A model generated the notes under the pieces. That model saw only the letters and a list, made by a program, of their open reading frames with translations. It searched no databases and was not told the DNA's origin. Below are positions 24,665-37,124 of a stretch of DNA of 64,000 nt, piece by piece. Position 1 is the first letter of the stretch. Every line of letters starts with the position of its first letter. A program made the position numbers and the translations under genes. This DNA comes from Atrina japonica (Eukaryota > Mollusca > Bivalvia > Pterioida > Pinnidae), in NCBI GenBank assembly GCA_030159075.1, contig BROG01000532.1:1-64000 (forward strand), in the 5' to 3' direction.

Positions 24665-25701
24665 ATTCTTATAACATGATATAATATATATAAAGACAAC
24701 AAACTTGACTTATATATTGGAATCTAAGGATGGAAGAAAATACCCGAATCAATGGAATTTGCATTGGCTGAAGTTATCCTAAAATTTCACGTTTTGTGTG
24801 GATATTGGATAAAGTCCATTAGAACACGACAAATCGGATATAGAAATTGGTCTCAACATGGAGTACAATTGCGAATGCCAAACGGGATAGAGTCAGGTTT
24901 CCGGAAGGCAGGTGATGGCGTGCTATTACTACTCATGAACTACGGGTTTCTACGTTGAAAACTGAACCCGTTCAGTCTTATCACAGGACGAATAACAGAA
25001 ATGTTGAAACGGGCAATATTTCCACTGGATCGCGTTTTCTACGTTTTTTCTATACGTAAATTGACCCCATGTAGGTTACTGCACCTTTTCTCTTGACAAT
25101 GGATCCGTTTAGGGTTGGATCGAGGGTGTGACAAAAAGGTACTGAGATACAAACCTTTTTGTTGCCTGTTCGTTTGCGGTTGTTGAGACGTCTGTAACCA
25201 TTGTGACGAGAATTCGTTCCTCACTATTTTATTTGGATTTGACTGAAGACTCACGGCGGGTCTGACCGATCAACATGAGATACTTACTCCTCCATGGCAC
25301 CTGATCCCACATCTTGGTTTCCGGAGGTCCGTGTTTGTCCATTTTTACCAGATTTGTATATGTATCCTGGACATCCTAAAGATTTATACTTTGGTATCTG
25401 ATATTTCTTCAGACCATGTACATGCGGGAACAAACCGATTGCACAGGAGTAATCTAGAAGGATGTGTAGGGCTACCTGTTGTTGCCTTTGATTCTGTTTT
25501 GAAGTAAATGTTAAAGCATTTTTTTGCACCTTTTCATTCACCGTGTTTAATTTCGTTGACCACCCCTTGCCCGTAACAAACCGATGTATAATTACTGGAT
25601 TTTCAAATTTCTCTTGGGTTTAATCTAGCCCACGTGTAGCCACAATTGTTGTTCATATTCATACTTTAAAATTATGTTTTGCTCTCTTTATTTTTCTAAT
25701 A
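24665..25701. other. Less AT-rich stretch with an unassigned minus-strand ORF
   Basis: CpG content is higher than in the neighbours. A minus-strand frame of 85 codons (25541-25284, starting MNEKVQKNALTFTSKQ) ends over a good donor-like ggagtaagta, so it could be an exon, but I recognise no family and no partner exon. It may equally be a decayed mobile element. Confidence 0.25.
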
Positions 25702-26165
25702 TACAGTGGATTCCTCTTATGTCACAGAAAATTATGCAGATAACAGGAATATGCAATTAACAGGAATAGTGTATTTCAGTAAACAACGATGTTTCATAAT
25801 CATCTAGTCCTTTCATTTGCATGTATAAAACTATAATAAACATCCTGGGTACACTAGTAATGGATTCTCATTAAGCATTAGGGTAAAATAATGTCATAAA
25901 AGCAAAACTTTCATAAAACACAGTTTGGTATGTTCATATTTCCATTAAATTAGTATTTCATCATATAACTTTTTACTGTAATCAGTACATTTTCCCCAAT
26001 TTGGGGAATATTTTATGCAATTAACAGAAATTTACGGTTTAACGTGAGCAATGAAAAGGAATATTTTACATATAAGAGATAGGAAATGGTTATGTGTTTT
26101 GAGTTCTTATGCAATAAACAGGAATATGCAATTGTCAGGTATGCAATTAAGTGGGATCGACTGTA
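25702..26165 (+). mobile_element. Tigger/pogo-like MITE, intact copy (464 bp)
   Basis: The ends are tacagtggattcctctta and taagtgggatcgactgta, inverted repeats of about 24 bases; CAGT...ACTG lies between TA dinucleotides. It has no ORF. It is the uninterrupted paralogue of the MITE at 38430-45390 and so shows that element's empty insertion site (tttggtatgttc). Confidence 0.85.
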
Positions 26166-26326
26166 TATATATACATACACTGGGACCAATGCCATTCTAT
26201 ATCAACGCATGTGAGATCTATTGAATAGATGTTTAGTTATATGAATTATATAAATCACATAGATAACTAGATAATACAAGATGATATTTCTGTACAACTA
26301 TATTCATTTTGCAGACGGTCACTTTA

Positions 26327-26347
26327 CACACACACACACACACACAC

Positions 26348-26379
<32 letters not shown>

Positions 26380-26380
26380 C
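26327..26380 (+). repeat. CA/TA compound microsatellite
   Basis: A (CA)n run passes directly into a (TA)n run. Confidence 0.95.
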
Positions 26381-26429
26381 CTATACTTCAAACAGAAGGA
26401 ATATACATGTATTACAAATGGAGTAACCT

Positions 26430-27060
26430 GCTATAGAGTCAAAGAAGAATCGACTAGAGATTGGATGTAACCAACTAGAGATCTAGAGGAACTAGCAAGT
26501 TTGTTGGCGTAAACAACTAAAGATTTGGTGTGATCAACCACAGAATTGGTGTAATCAACTAAAGATTTGATGTTATCAACCAGAGTTGTGTAATCGACTA
26601 GCGATCTGGAGGAACTAGCAAGAGAGTTGGTATAATCAACCAAGAATTTGGTGTAACGAACCAGAGAGTTGGTGTAATCAACCAAACATCTGGTGTAACC
26701 AACCAGAGAGTTGGTATCACCAACCAGAGAACTTGAGGAACTAGCAAGAGAGTTGGTGTAATCAACCAAAGATCTGGTGTAAGCAACCAGAGTTGGTTTA
26801 ATCAACTAAATGTTTGGTGTAATCAACAAAAGATTTTGTGTAATCAACCAGAGATCTGGAGGAACTAGCTAAAGAGTTAATGTAATCAACTAGAGAGTTG
26901 GTGTAACCAACCAGAGATCTGGAGGAACTAGCTAAAGAGTTGATGTAATCAACTAGAGAGTTGTGTCACCAACCAGAGATCTGGAGGAACTAGCAAGAGG
27001 GTTGGTGTAATCAACCAAAGATCTGATGTAACCAACCAGATTTGGGGGTACCAGCCAGAT
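26430..27060 (-). repeat. 21-bp minisatellite giving a heptad-repeat open frame
   Basis: Units like gttggtgtaatcaaccagag, 21 bases, alternate with a 'ctggaggaactagcaa' variant. Because 21 is a multiple of three, the minus strand stays open for 124 codons (26805-26431) with repeats of the type SLVDYTN and SLASSSR. It shows no initiator context, splice signals or flanking coding sequence, so it is probably a repeat by-product. Confidence 0.85.
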
Positions 27061-28009
27061 ATTTGGGATAAACAGCCATAGAGAATGGGAAGAACTTGTT
27101 ATTGGAGGAACCAGCAGGGTATTTGGAGTAACCAGCTAGAGATATTGGTTGTAATCACAAACATTAGACATTAGGTAGAGAGTTGAGGAAACTAGCTAGA
27201 GGTGTTTAAATGAAATGAATAAAGTTAGCATATTACTTGTATGTTAAATAAACATATCCATAATTCACGAAACACGTTCTTACTGATCTCGTAAGTTAAA
27301 ATGGCATCTAGCTAGATGAGTGTGTTCGAATATACACGTCATTTTAAATCGGAGCAATATACGGAACAGTCCCTTGCTAGTTTCACAAGCTCGGATAACA
27401 TAATTTGATGCTTGTATGTCCAATATACAACTAAACTTATGAAATCAAAACAAAAACCCATATAAAAAATCCTACAGAAAGATATTCAGAAGGCAATCTG
27501 TGGCTGTCTACAGTAGTTGTTTTGAGGGAAAATGGAAATCAAGTTTTCAATTTGCTTTGTTTTATATGTATTTGAAGATATCTTTTCACACATTATGTAA
27601 ATACATACCGGTATATCTAATTTTTTGGTGAAATATATCAATTAACAACATGCGAATATTTAACAAATATTTAGATTAAAAGAACCATAAAATTAAGCTA
27701 GAATTATTTTATAACTTTTGGGATTCTTTACGTCAGGTCACTTTGTATTGTGCTCTATTACCGTCCGGCGTCGTGCGCGTGTCTGTTGTTACCAAACCTT
27801 CCAACATTTTCAACTTCTTACCTTGATTCACTACAAATGGGTTTATAGTATCTCTAATATAAGTATATCGACAAATTGTGAATATACCGACCCCCGTGTC
27901 ACTAACTTCGTACATGTAACCCGGAATTTGGTGACCGACATATCGTGACTACATATTTGTTCATTTTAATAACATGACATCACCTGTCGTCCTACGCAAT
28001 AGTTCTCCC
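27061..28009. other. No recognised feature
   Basis: Mostly AT-rich. A CpG-richer patch at 27740-27800 has short open frames on both strands and a donor-like caaggtaagaa on the minus strand, but stops interrupt any longer reading. Confidence 0.4.
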
Positions 28010-28013
28010 TTGA

Positions 28014-28100
28014 AGCTTCCGTGACCTAGTGGTTTGAGCGCTACACTACGACATCCCCCACTTCTAGCCAGCATAGTTTAAGTTCGAATCCGCCTACCCT
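28014..28100 (+). repeat. tRNA-like sequence / SINE head
   Basis: A-box-like tgacctagtggtttgagcg at 28022-28040 and B-box-like gttcgaatcc at 28082-28091 are spaced as in a tRNA with a long variable arm. The ends do not pair into an acceptor stem, so this is a tRNA-derived SINE head or tRNA pseudogene rather than a functional tRNA. Confidence 0.6.
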
Positions 28101-29107
28101 GTACAATGTCCTTATGATAAATATATACATTTGTAAGATAACTTCGACCCTGTAACTTTGGACTGCACAATGATAAAGGTTCACATCAAATGACGTCAAG
28201 AAATAATCAATTACTGTAGCGACATTACCGCTGATATATCTGAATCATTCTGCGGTCCAAAGTCAGTTATCGTCAAATGTCCATTAACTTATTATATGCT
28301 GTAAAAGTCTGTAATTTAATTGTAGGTGATTGAGACCAGGTGGTTCAGTGGTACATTATATCCTATCGTAGTCCTCATCCACTACAAAGATGACGTAACA
28401 ACGTGGTTGACGTATCAATGTGTGTCATATAACCTTCCAAGTCTGTCAACCCAAATGGCAATCAAAGGTGGCAACCTTTAAATATGTGTTTGCTTCGGTT
28501 GATACTAAATATGTGCCACTTGTCATGTTGATTAAAATTCATATACATGTATTTGAAGATAAATATGTTACGTTTGATCATTTTAAGTGTTTAACACTAG
28601 ACTTCATATAAACGCCCCTTGTCGTCTGCGATAAATGTTAGGAAATTTCCCATATATGTAGAATAATAATTTCTATTATCAATCTCAGATCTACATTTAA
28701 AATGATTTCGGTCAATGAATTACTAAATTTTTTATTTGACCGTAATTCAGCTAATTCCAGCGGTGTTCAATGTAGCCAATCGTTTCTGACAAATATTAAA
28801 AACTAATATGGAGATTTGGGGTAAATATTTCATCTCTGTAATAAAAAAGTTAATCCACTCGACAAAAGAATGACAAGTTATCATAGGAAAAATACATAAC
28901 TTGCACTCCGATTTTATTACACGGTACGAAAAGCAATTTTCATTGTCCAGGCAAATCTGTTGCACAGATCACTGGGCAGTAACAGATTATCCGTGCAATA
29001 CGGGCATTCGACAATACCATGGACAGTCCCGCTGGGACCTCGGCTGATTATATGAGGAAGTTTGCCAGTTTACTTACGGAAGGCCGGTGGTTTCTTCCTG
29101 GGTACAT

Positions 29108-29245
29108 TGTAAATATTATAAACATAATACCAAAGTTATAATGCTCAAGACGATATCGTTAGACTTCATCAGTTGAGCTCCAATTTGAACTGTTTTTTCT
29201 AAAGATAAAATGGAATCATACAAGGCCAAACTGTGTTTTCTCTTC
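29108..29245 (-). repeat. Dispersed repeat, inverted relative to 54898-55024
   Basis: The blocks aatattataaacataatacc, agacttcatcagttgagctc and atacaaggcca recur as reverse complements at 54898-55024. There is no ORF. Confidence 0.65.
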
Positions 29246-29299
29246 CTTAATTAAAAACTGACTGTCACCATGTAGCTGAAAAATTGTGCCGTACAAACA

Positions 29300-29515
29300 A
29301 AACTCCCAAGTCTGTCTATTGGGACCTAAGTCTGTCAATTACAGTGCCAATCTTACTATTGGGACCTGACCTTATTTTCACAAATTCTATAGGGATAGAA
29401 GATTTTTTATGCCTGTGTATAGCTCTTAAATGTTATTGTAGATCAAATAGTAACCGTAGAAAAAATCAAAATATTTTTGGGGGGGATAAACACAGCTAAT
29501 GCTCCTTTCGAATGT
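29300..29515 (+). repeat. 'aaaggggcatta' MITE family, right-hand portion
   Basis: Shared blocks gacctgaccttattttcaca, gattttttatgcctgtgtat and tagctctta lead to a right end gataaacacagctaatgctc, as in the copy at 60387. The left end is decayed. Confidence 0.5.
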
Positions 29516-30104
29516 TACAAGCGGTAATATTGTATGTGTAATCTTGTATACAGATGCATAGAAGTCTCCTGTATCATTTCATGTTTTTTTTTATTTCTGT
29601 TATAATCGATGTGTGGTTCCACTGTATATTGGTTATTACAAGTGATATGATTACTGGTAATTGTGATTCTAAAAGTAACAATTGCATTACATTTGCTGCC
29701 TAATACTGGTGCGTTTTAAAACTTGCGTATTATTATATTATTATATTAGTTTCTCGCGAAAGTTTTGAGCTGTTACACTGAAATACTGACACTTTAACGA
29801 AAATTTCGCCGATGGGACAAAATAAAATTATTGCACTATTTTTGGTTTGACGTGAGAATTCATGGAGTACAAATACAATATCGACCGAGGCCGAATTCAA
29901 CGTCTTTACATAGATCATAGAACATGAAAATTGGTTGTCAAAACCCACAGCACACAAAAACCCAATTTGGAACCGGCATTTCATTACACTGCTGCCTAGG
30001 AACATTTCTTCACTATTGCAAATGTCATATGCTTAGCCAATGATATGGTGTATCTAAACATAATACATGTATTACTCGCAACTTCATGTAAACCATTTTA
30101 AAAA

Positions 30105-30322
30105 GATTTTGTTTTTGATTGGTTAACATTAAACTCAACAAAATTTTAGTTACATGGTGGCGGGAAGTTTTCACTGGTGGATGAGAGAACTTTGTTACAA
30201 TGTACGCGATCTTCCGCAAGTAAACTAAATCAGTTTAGGTTTCAGCGAGGTTCAAACTCATACTGACCAGAGGTGTGATACTTCATGGTAGCTCAATGCT
30301 TTGATCACTTGGCCACACCATT
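30105..30322 (-). mobile_element. tRNA-derived SINE copy
   Basis: The minus strand shows tggccaagtgatcaaagc (A-box-like) and gagtttgaacctc (B-box-like), then a body with cttccgccaccatgtaact and a tail toward 30105. It is the same family as 50783-50910. No flanking duplication was identified. Confidence 0.65.
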
Positions 30323-30788
30323 TAAGCAGTGATGTAAAAATATATAGACTATCCACTATCTGAACGCCAAAAACATTGTAACTTTTTTCGATTGTCTGCT
30401 TCAGTCCTCTTATTTTGAATATCTTTGGACTGATATGATGGTAAACAATATATAATTTACATTGAAATATATATCTTATCAACAGATGAAGCCTTTTACA
30501 GGTACCACAATGTCTCAGTACATAATTGCTAGTCAGCCATATCTGAAACTTTCAGAAAAAAACCAGGATACAACACTCCACACAATCTTGAATATTTGGA
30601 GGTAATTGACCGACTTCCTATCGAGACAATTAAGGTAAACATTAAGAACAAGACAAATTATTTGTATAATTTAAATAGTAACCCCCTTTGTTGCTCAGTA
30701 CCAAATCCAGTATTGGTAATTTTACCTTTATCAAGCTTATGCATTATCATTTCATCTTAGTCTGATCGTTAAAATGTCCAGCGAGACT

Positions 30789-31112
30789 TAAAGGGGCATT
30801 ATCTGTGTTTTATTTTCCCCGCCTCTTCACTACTTATATTGATAAACATCAACAAAAGAGATATATACACAGGCTTAAATTCCTATATATTTTGTGAACT
30901 TTGCTTGAGAAACTAAGGTTTGGCACTTTTTCAATTGCATTTGATTAACTCAGCCTTCCTATTTTGTATACGAATATCATACTGGATCTGACCCTTTTTT
31001 CACAAAATATATAGAAATAAGATTTTTAAGCTCTTATTTGTTTTTGTACATCAAGTTAAAGTAGAAAAAAAATAGAAAAACATATTATTTTTGGTAAATA
31101 CAGCTCAGCATT
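30789..31112 (+). repeat. 'aaaggggcatta' MITE family, copy 3
   Basis: The left end ttaaaggggcattatctgtg is followed by blocks attgataaacatcaacaaaa, tacacaggctta and cctatatattttgtgaac, then ctcttatttgtttttgtaca near the right end. The right terminal repeat is decayed. Confidence 0.6.
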
Positions 31113-31860
31113 TTTCATGGTGACTATATTTCTTAAAAAATTCAATGGTCAAACAATTGTCCCTGAAAATGTATTGTTCAAATTATTGGCAAACTTCAAT
31201 TTTCATTGACCAAAATTTAAAAATTCTAAATAAAATAACAAAATATTTATATTTTCTTTATTTAAAAGTTATTATCATTATTATTACAGGTAAGGGGTGC
31301 TTTTATGATTTTTTCTAGTGTTTCATGCATTTTAAAAAATAATCAATAATAATATAAAAAAGGTAAAAATAATTTAAATGCTAGCTTGGTTCAATTGAAA
31401 TGGCAAGTACATATATAGACAGATTAGTAACTTGCCAAAAACATTTTCTGACCTAAGCAAAATTCTGACAAATGTTCAATTGCATTAAAATTTACATACG
31501 TTGCTTTTATCCATTGAATCAAATATTTTCAAGATCAATTTATTGTTGATAAACAATTTTTCGTCAATGCTATAAGCAGCAATTAATTGTTGTGAGCTGC
31601 ATATGCATGTATATGTCAAACCATGTAATACTCATTTTCTTTCTTTAGGACAATTTTTATTAGTATTGGTTCGTTTTTGTAAGTGTAATTAGGGTGTGGA
31701 ACATTATTTTTCAATAATATGAAATGCGATCGTTAATGATATAAGCGGCCTCATATCATGTTTTTCCTCGGACATATCACCATGTGGAGAAGTTTACCGA
31801 GTTTTAAACCCTATTGAATGATTATCAGGAAATAATTGTCGTCCATTGATGATGATTGGC
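31113..31860. other. AT-rich, no recognised feature
   Basis: No coding frame, RNA or clear repeat was seen. Confidence 0.4.
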
Positions 31861-32045
31861 GTCTCACAAGAGATGTCTGGGCTAATGTCCCTTTAAACCC
31901 ATACTTACTGGAGGTGAGAGATATGAGGTTTAATACAAGATGTCTAGCGAGGCATAAACCATTCTTACTGGGATGTATGGTTAAATACAAGATGTCTAGT
32001 GAGACTTTAAACCCATGCTAACAGGAGATGAGAAACATGAGGGCG
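31860..32045 (+). repeat. Outlying units of the 54-bp tandem family
   Basis: About three units with gaggtgagagatatgaggtt and taatacaagatgtctagcga, the same family as the main array at 33330-34165 but separated from it by about 1.3 kb. Confidence 0.8.
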
Positions 32046-32679
32046 TGCTTTTGATCCTCATTGTCTAAGGATGCAAATCGAGTTGTTAGATTAACTTTGA
32101 AGCAATAATTCATCTGATTATGGGATTGACACTACTTTTCAAAAAATAATTTTTTAAATTCTGAAGCTTCCAAATACGATCTAATGACAAGTTCAAAGCT
32201 TGGAGGGGGCGTAAGTTTATATTGTTATCGCTGAGTGTAGAGAGGCGTGAAAATTTTGTGAAATTTGTTTTTGATTTTCCAGCTTATTATAGAATAGTTG
32301 AAGGTTTTACCAATATTTCAGCTATAGGAGTTATATTATGCTGCATTTCTGCTTAAATCCTTCCTTGGTCACTAAACATAATACTAAGTGTTGATTAATT
32401 GTGAGGCAATATTTCGTAATGGAATGAACTTTTACGCATCTTTCAGAAACAAAAATATTTTCATTAATTTCATTATTTTTATGATTACATTTCATTTCTT
32501 ATTTTTCTTGAAATGCGACAGCTTGATGGTAAAAACATTTAACAAGGGCTAATTGTAACAGGATACTATTACATGATGTCCCCCAAACGGTGGATCGAGT
32601 TGTGTTGATATCAACCACCATTAATAACATACCAATCTGCAATTATTTTACACAGGTTTTGAGGAATAAGAGCCATAAG

Positions 32680-33020
32680 GCTGAAATTGCAATCAATGAC
32701 ACCAGTAAATTTTGAATTTCATCAAAATCAGACAATGTTAATTTTTTACCAATCAGAAGCCCCCGTTTGCCATAGGTGGCAACACAACCAGTACCATTGA
32801 AATTACAATCCCTCGATACTGATACATTCCAATTTTCATCAAAATCTGACAATGTTGAAATTTCCACCAATCAGAAGCCATGGCTTGCCATATAGGATAA
32901 TGAAATCCATATATACCCATAAATTCCAAGAAATTCGGACAATATTGAAATTTCGACCAATCAGAAACCTCAGTTTTCCACAGACGAAACGAAACCAATA
33001 TCATTGATTTTGCAATCAGG
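32680..33020. repeat. Imperfect tandem repeat, three units
   Basis: The block tcatcaaaatctgacaatgt plus ttaccaatcagaagcc-like sequence occurs three times at uneven spacing (accaatcagaa at 32748, 32866 and 32957). Open frames on the minus strand follow from the repeat. Confidence 0.75.
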
Positions 33021-33123
33021 TAATACCCATTATGACGTCACATACGTAGTGCACATCTGCAGATCCACACGTTTCATTAAAATCTGTCAAGTAGTTTCCG
33101 AGAAAACGCATGTACAAATTTAT

Positions 33124-33325
33124 TACCGAACGATAAAAGAAGAATAAGAAACAGAAAACACAATATGTCTCCCCAAACTTCATTTCATTACGAAATGATA
33201 AAAGAAGAATAAGAAACAGAGAAAACACAATATGTCTCCCCAAACTTCATTTCATTACGGAATGATAAAAGAAGAATAAGAAACAGAGAAAACACAATAT
33301 GTCTCCCAAAACTTCGTTTGTAGGA
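33124..33325. repeat. 66-67-bp tandem repeat, three units
   Basis: Units beginning about 33124, 33190 and 33257 share gataaaagaagaataagaaa and acaatatgtctccccaaact. Confidence 0.9.
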
Positions 33326-33329
33326 CATG

Positions 33330-34165
33330 ATAGAACTTAAACTCATACTAACTGGAGATGAGAGATACAAGGTTAAAATACAAGATGTCAAGTTAAATCC
33401 CATACTAACGGCAGGTGAGAGATACCAGGTTAAATACAAGATGTCTCGTTAAATCCCATACTAACTGGAGGTGAGAGATATGAGGTTAAATACAAGATGT
33501 CTAATGAAACTTAAACTCATACTAAATGGAGGTCAGAGACATGAGGTTAAATACAAAATGTCTAGTTAATCCCATACTAACTGAAGGTGAGAGATACGAA
33601 GTTAAATACCAGATGTCTAGTTAAATCCCATACTAACTGGAAGTAACAGATACGAGGTTAAATACAAGATGCCTAGTGAAACTAAAACTCAGTTAAATAC
33701 AAGATTTCTAGTGAGACTTAAACTCATACTAACTGGAGGTGAGAGATATGAGGTTAAATACAAGATGCCTAGTGAAACTAAAACTCATACTACCGTAACT
33801 GGAGGCGAGAGATATAAGGTTAAATACAAGATGTCTAGTTTATCCCATAGTAACTGGAGGTGAGAGATATGAGGTTAAATACAAGATGTCTAGTTAATCC
33901 CGTACTAACTGGAAGTAACAGATATGAGGTTAAATAGCTGATGTCTAGTTAAATCCAATACTAACTGGAGGTGAGAGATACGAGGTTAAATACAAGATGT
34001 CTTATTAATCCCATACTAACTGGAGGTGAGAGATACGAGGTTAAATACAAGATGTCTTGTTAATCCCATACTAACTGGAGGTGAGAGATATGAGGTTAAA
34101 TACAAGATGTCTAGTGTGCCTTAAACTCATACTAATTGGAGGTCTGAGATAAAATACAAGACGCC
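33330..34165 (+). repeat. 54-bp minisatellite, about 15 units
   Basis: Units read catactaactggaggtgagag, atacgaggttaaatacaaga, tgtctagttaatcc, with length variation (some have agtgaaacttaaact in place of agttaatcc). Confidence 0.92.
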
Positions 34166-34439
34166 CATCACTACACTTTAACATAAAACAAAGTTCAATA
34201 TGACATTCTATATTATACATCTTTAGTAATACAAGACTAGAATGTATGATAATTTAAATCATACAATCTATTAAACGTTTTAAAAATGAACAATTTAAAA
34301 CCTCTAGCTTTTCACTTTTTGTTCCATTTTTATATATATAACATCTACCCTTCAACAGATAACAAAAAAGGACAAAATATGGATTCAATCTGTACCATGC
34401 ACATAATCTAAATACTATATCTAAAACCCATCTTATAAA

Positions 34440-34725
34440 TAAAGCAATCTTAAACAAATAAAATAATCTTAAAAAAATAAAATAACCTTATAAATAAAAT
34501 AATCTTAAACAAATAAAATGACCATATAAATAAAATAATCTTAAACAAATAGAATAACCTTATAAATAAAACAGATAAAATAGCCTTATAAATAAAATAA
34601 TCTTAAACAAATAAAATAACCTTATAAATAAAATAATCTTAAATAAGATAATCTTATAAATAAAATAATCTTAAACAAATAAAATAATCTTATAGATAAA
34701 ATAATCTTAAACAAATAAAATTGAA
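34440..34725. repeat. AT-rich tandem repeat
   Basis: Units of ataaaataatcttaaacaaa and taaaataaccttataa alternate, with drifting length. Very low complexity. Confidence 0.9.
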
Positions 34726-34985
34726 CAATAATAGTCAACTTCAGTGATTTTCAAATATTTCATTTTTTCAGTGGCAAAAGGACATTATCTCTTATATCAT
34801 AATCAACATAATGTCTGAAAACAATGATAACTCTGAAAACAATGTCTCTTATCTTACCTATAACTGATATAGAAAAAAAACAATGTTGTATTATAAATAC
34901 TGGTTACAGTTTATATGAAAAAGAAATGATATTACAGAAGTCAATTACTTCAACAGAGTTACACTTTATAGAGTAAAGCAGAAAG

Positions 34986-35103
34986 GTCCCTTTTCACAGA
35001 TTGTTATGTGTAGGGTCAACATGGCCTTTTTCACAGATTGTTATGTGTAGGGTCAACATGGCCTTTTTCACAGATTGTAATGTGTAGGGTCAACATGGCC
35101 TTC
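34986..35103 (+). repeat. 37-bp tandem repeat, three units
   Basis: Each unit is cctttttcacagattgttat then gtgtagggtcaacatgg. The copies are nearly identical, with one t/a difference in the third. Confidence 0.95.
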
Positions 35104-37085
35104 TTGACATAAACTTCATTTCAAGGTTATTTCCTGATGATTTAAACATATCTATATTGACTTAAAACAATATGAACATCTAAAAGCTCGATCTCTTCTG
35201 CCTCCCAAAACATCTTAATGAGATACTGTTTTTAAAACAGTGCAATGAATATTTTTTTTCAAAAGAAATATTTCATGACAAAGTAAAGTTTTATGAAATC
35301 ACATTAAAAGACATTTTTCAGAGTTTTTTTGTATCTAGAATTCAGGGGAAATATACAACACATAATAAAGGCAAAAAAAATGAGACTGAAAGACCTTATC
35401 GCTCACTTGACCCAGTTATAATTAACACTTTCAATGCTAAATCTGAAGAGAATTTCTACAATCTTTTAAAATTTCAAATATTACCTGTTGTACAATAACA
35501 TACTGTAATTATATGTTATAATTGCAGCATACTTTTTTCAGTATCATAACAAAAGCTAAAATCTTATTTTTTATTCAACAAAAACAGACAAAAATAGGAT
35601 AATGACCAATGTTTCAATGAACATAAAAATAAATAAATGACCATTACTAATAAAGTCTACATTCTTGTAGACAGTGAACAAAACGAGTAGATCACAAACC
35701 TTGACCAACACACTTGTCATCATTAAACTTCAAAACATTTTGACAACTTTCATAATTGTTAGCTCAATACTGATCAAAATGATATTTGATTGCTTTTTTA
35801 TGCCTACAGCACTTCAGTAAATGACAGTGACAGCCAGTTTGTAATGACATCAGCAAAACTAAAAAGAAACTAAAATCAACTAGAGAAAAGAGAAGAAAAC
35901 ACCAGTGTATATTGTATATATATTTTTATAACTTTGGTATAATGTTTAAAATATATATATTAGATAGCGACAAACTTTTTGAAAAAATATCACGAAGGAC
36001 ATTTCCCCCATTTTTTAAAAGCGAAATCATTGTAACTATCTCTGAAGTCACCCAGAAAAGAAACATTGCAAAGTACCCATATAAGTGGACTTATTCCTCT
36101 TTTTTTCAAAGATTTACTATGAATGGTCAAGTAAAGTTGTCCGTACACTTATCTAACATAAAATATCATCATTTTACGTTGTATATACTGTTGTGTATTG
36201 CAAATAAGTAATAATAATATAGCCCAGCTCAAGAATTTAAATGAAATAAACAAGTTGGCATACCCTTAGACCCAGATGAATTAGAGATCATATTTAGCAA
36301 AACAAATAAAACATACAATACTCATCAAAATGAAGCAGCCACAGAATCTGGATATTGTATATTTTTATGGCATCTAATATTTGTTGAAAAAGAATATCTA
36401 TGTTTGTTTTTTCTCTAAAGATGTAAAAAAAATTATTTTCAAAATTCAAGAATGGAACACTTACCTTGTAAAGTCACTAACATTACTTTAATTATATTAA
36501 GCATTTTTACCTTCATTTTAGAGGTATAATATTTACATTACATATTTTTCAACAGAATATTCCACACTTGTCTTAACAAAACCATTCTGCCAAGTAAAAC
36601 GTTCTTCTCACATGTTAGGAAGAACAGACAAAAGAAATCTGTGAATTTTGTCACAGGACTTTCTTATTACTCAATTCAAGGAAGACTAAAACCCCTGCCA
36701 AAAAATAAACCCAAATTAGGATCTTATGTAATAGAAATACAAATATACTAACTCTCAACTCAACTTTTCTCGAAATAATGAGCAGTATTCAAATTCAGAA
36801 TATTGTTGTATTCATTTCCTGATGGACAAGCAATTTTCTTTTGAACTAATAACTGGCAAAGTTATAATGTGATTAAAAGTGATGTCAACAAAATATTACA
36901 TGGATGCAGATGTAGGAAATACTGCATATTACATTATTAGCTAAGACACTTCTACTCTTAGGGAAAAACTAAAAAAGACAAGTATATTTGGTAAAAGTAA
37001 TAGTTTTCTAGAATGCAGATCTACCGACCAAAATGTATATAAATACAAAATTAAGACTTCTCAGCACATAATCATGTTCTAAATG

Positions 37086-37124
<39 letters not shown>

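Noticed and set aside
26431..26805. Heptad-repeat ORF as a real gene
   Set aside because: No recognisable domain, promoter or splice signal; the open frame is explained by the 21-bp unit. It is kept only as a finding.
27733..27948. Possible 5' exon with caaggtaagaa donor
   Set aside because: The frame starting at the upstream ATG hits a stop before the donor; there is no homology.
28337..28370. tRNA-Gly-like ggtggttcagtggta
   Set aside because: Only a 5' half is present; there is no B box or pairing acceptor stem, so it is a chance match or a fragment.
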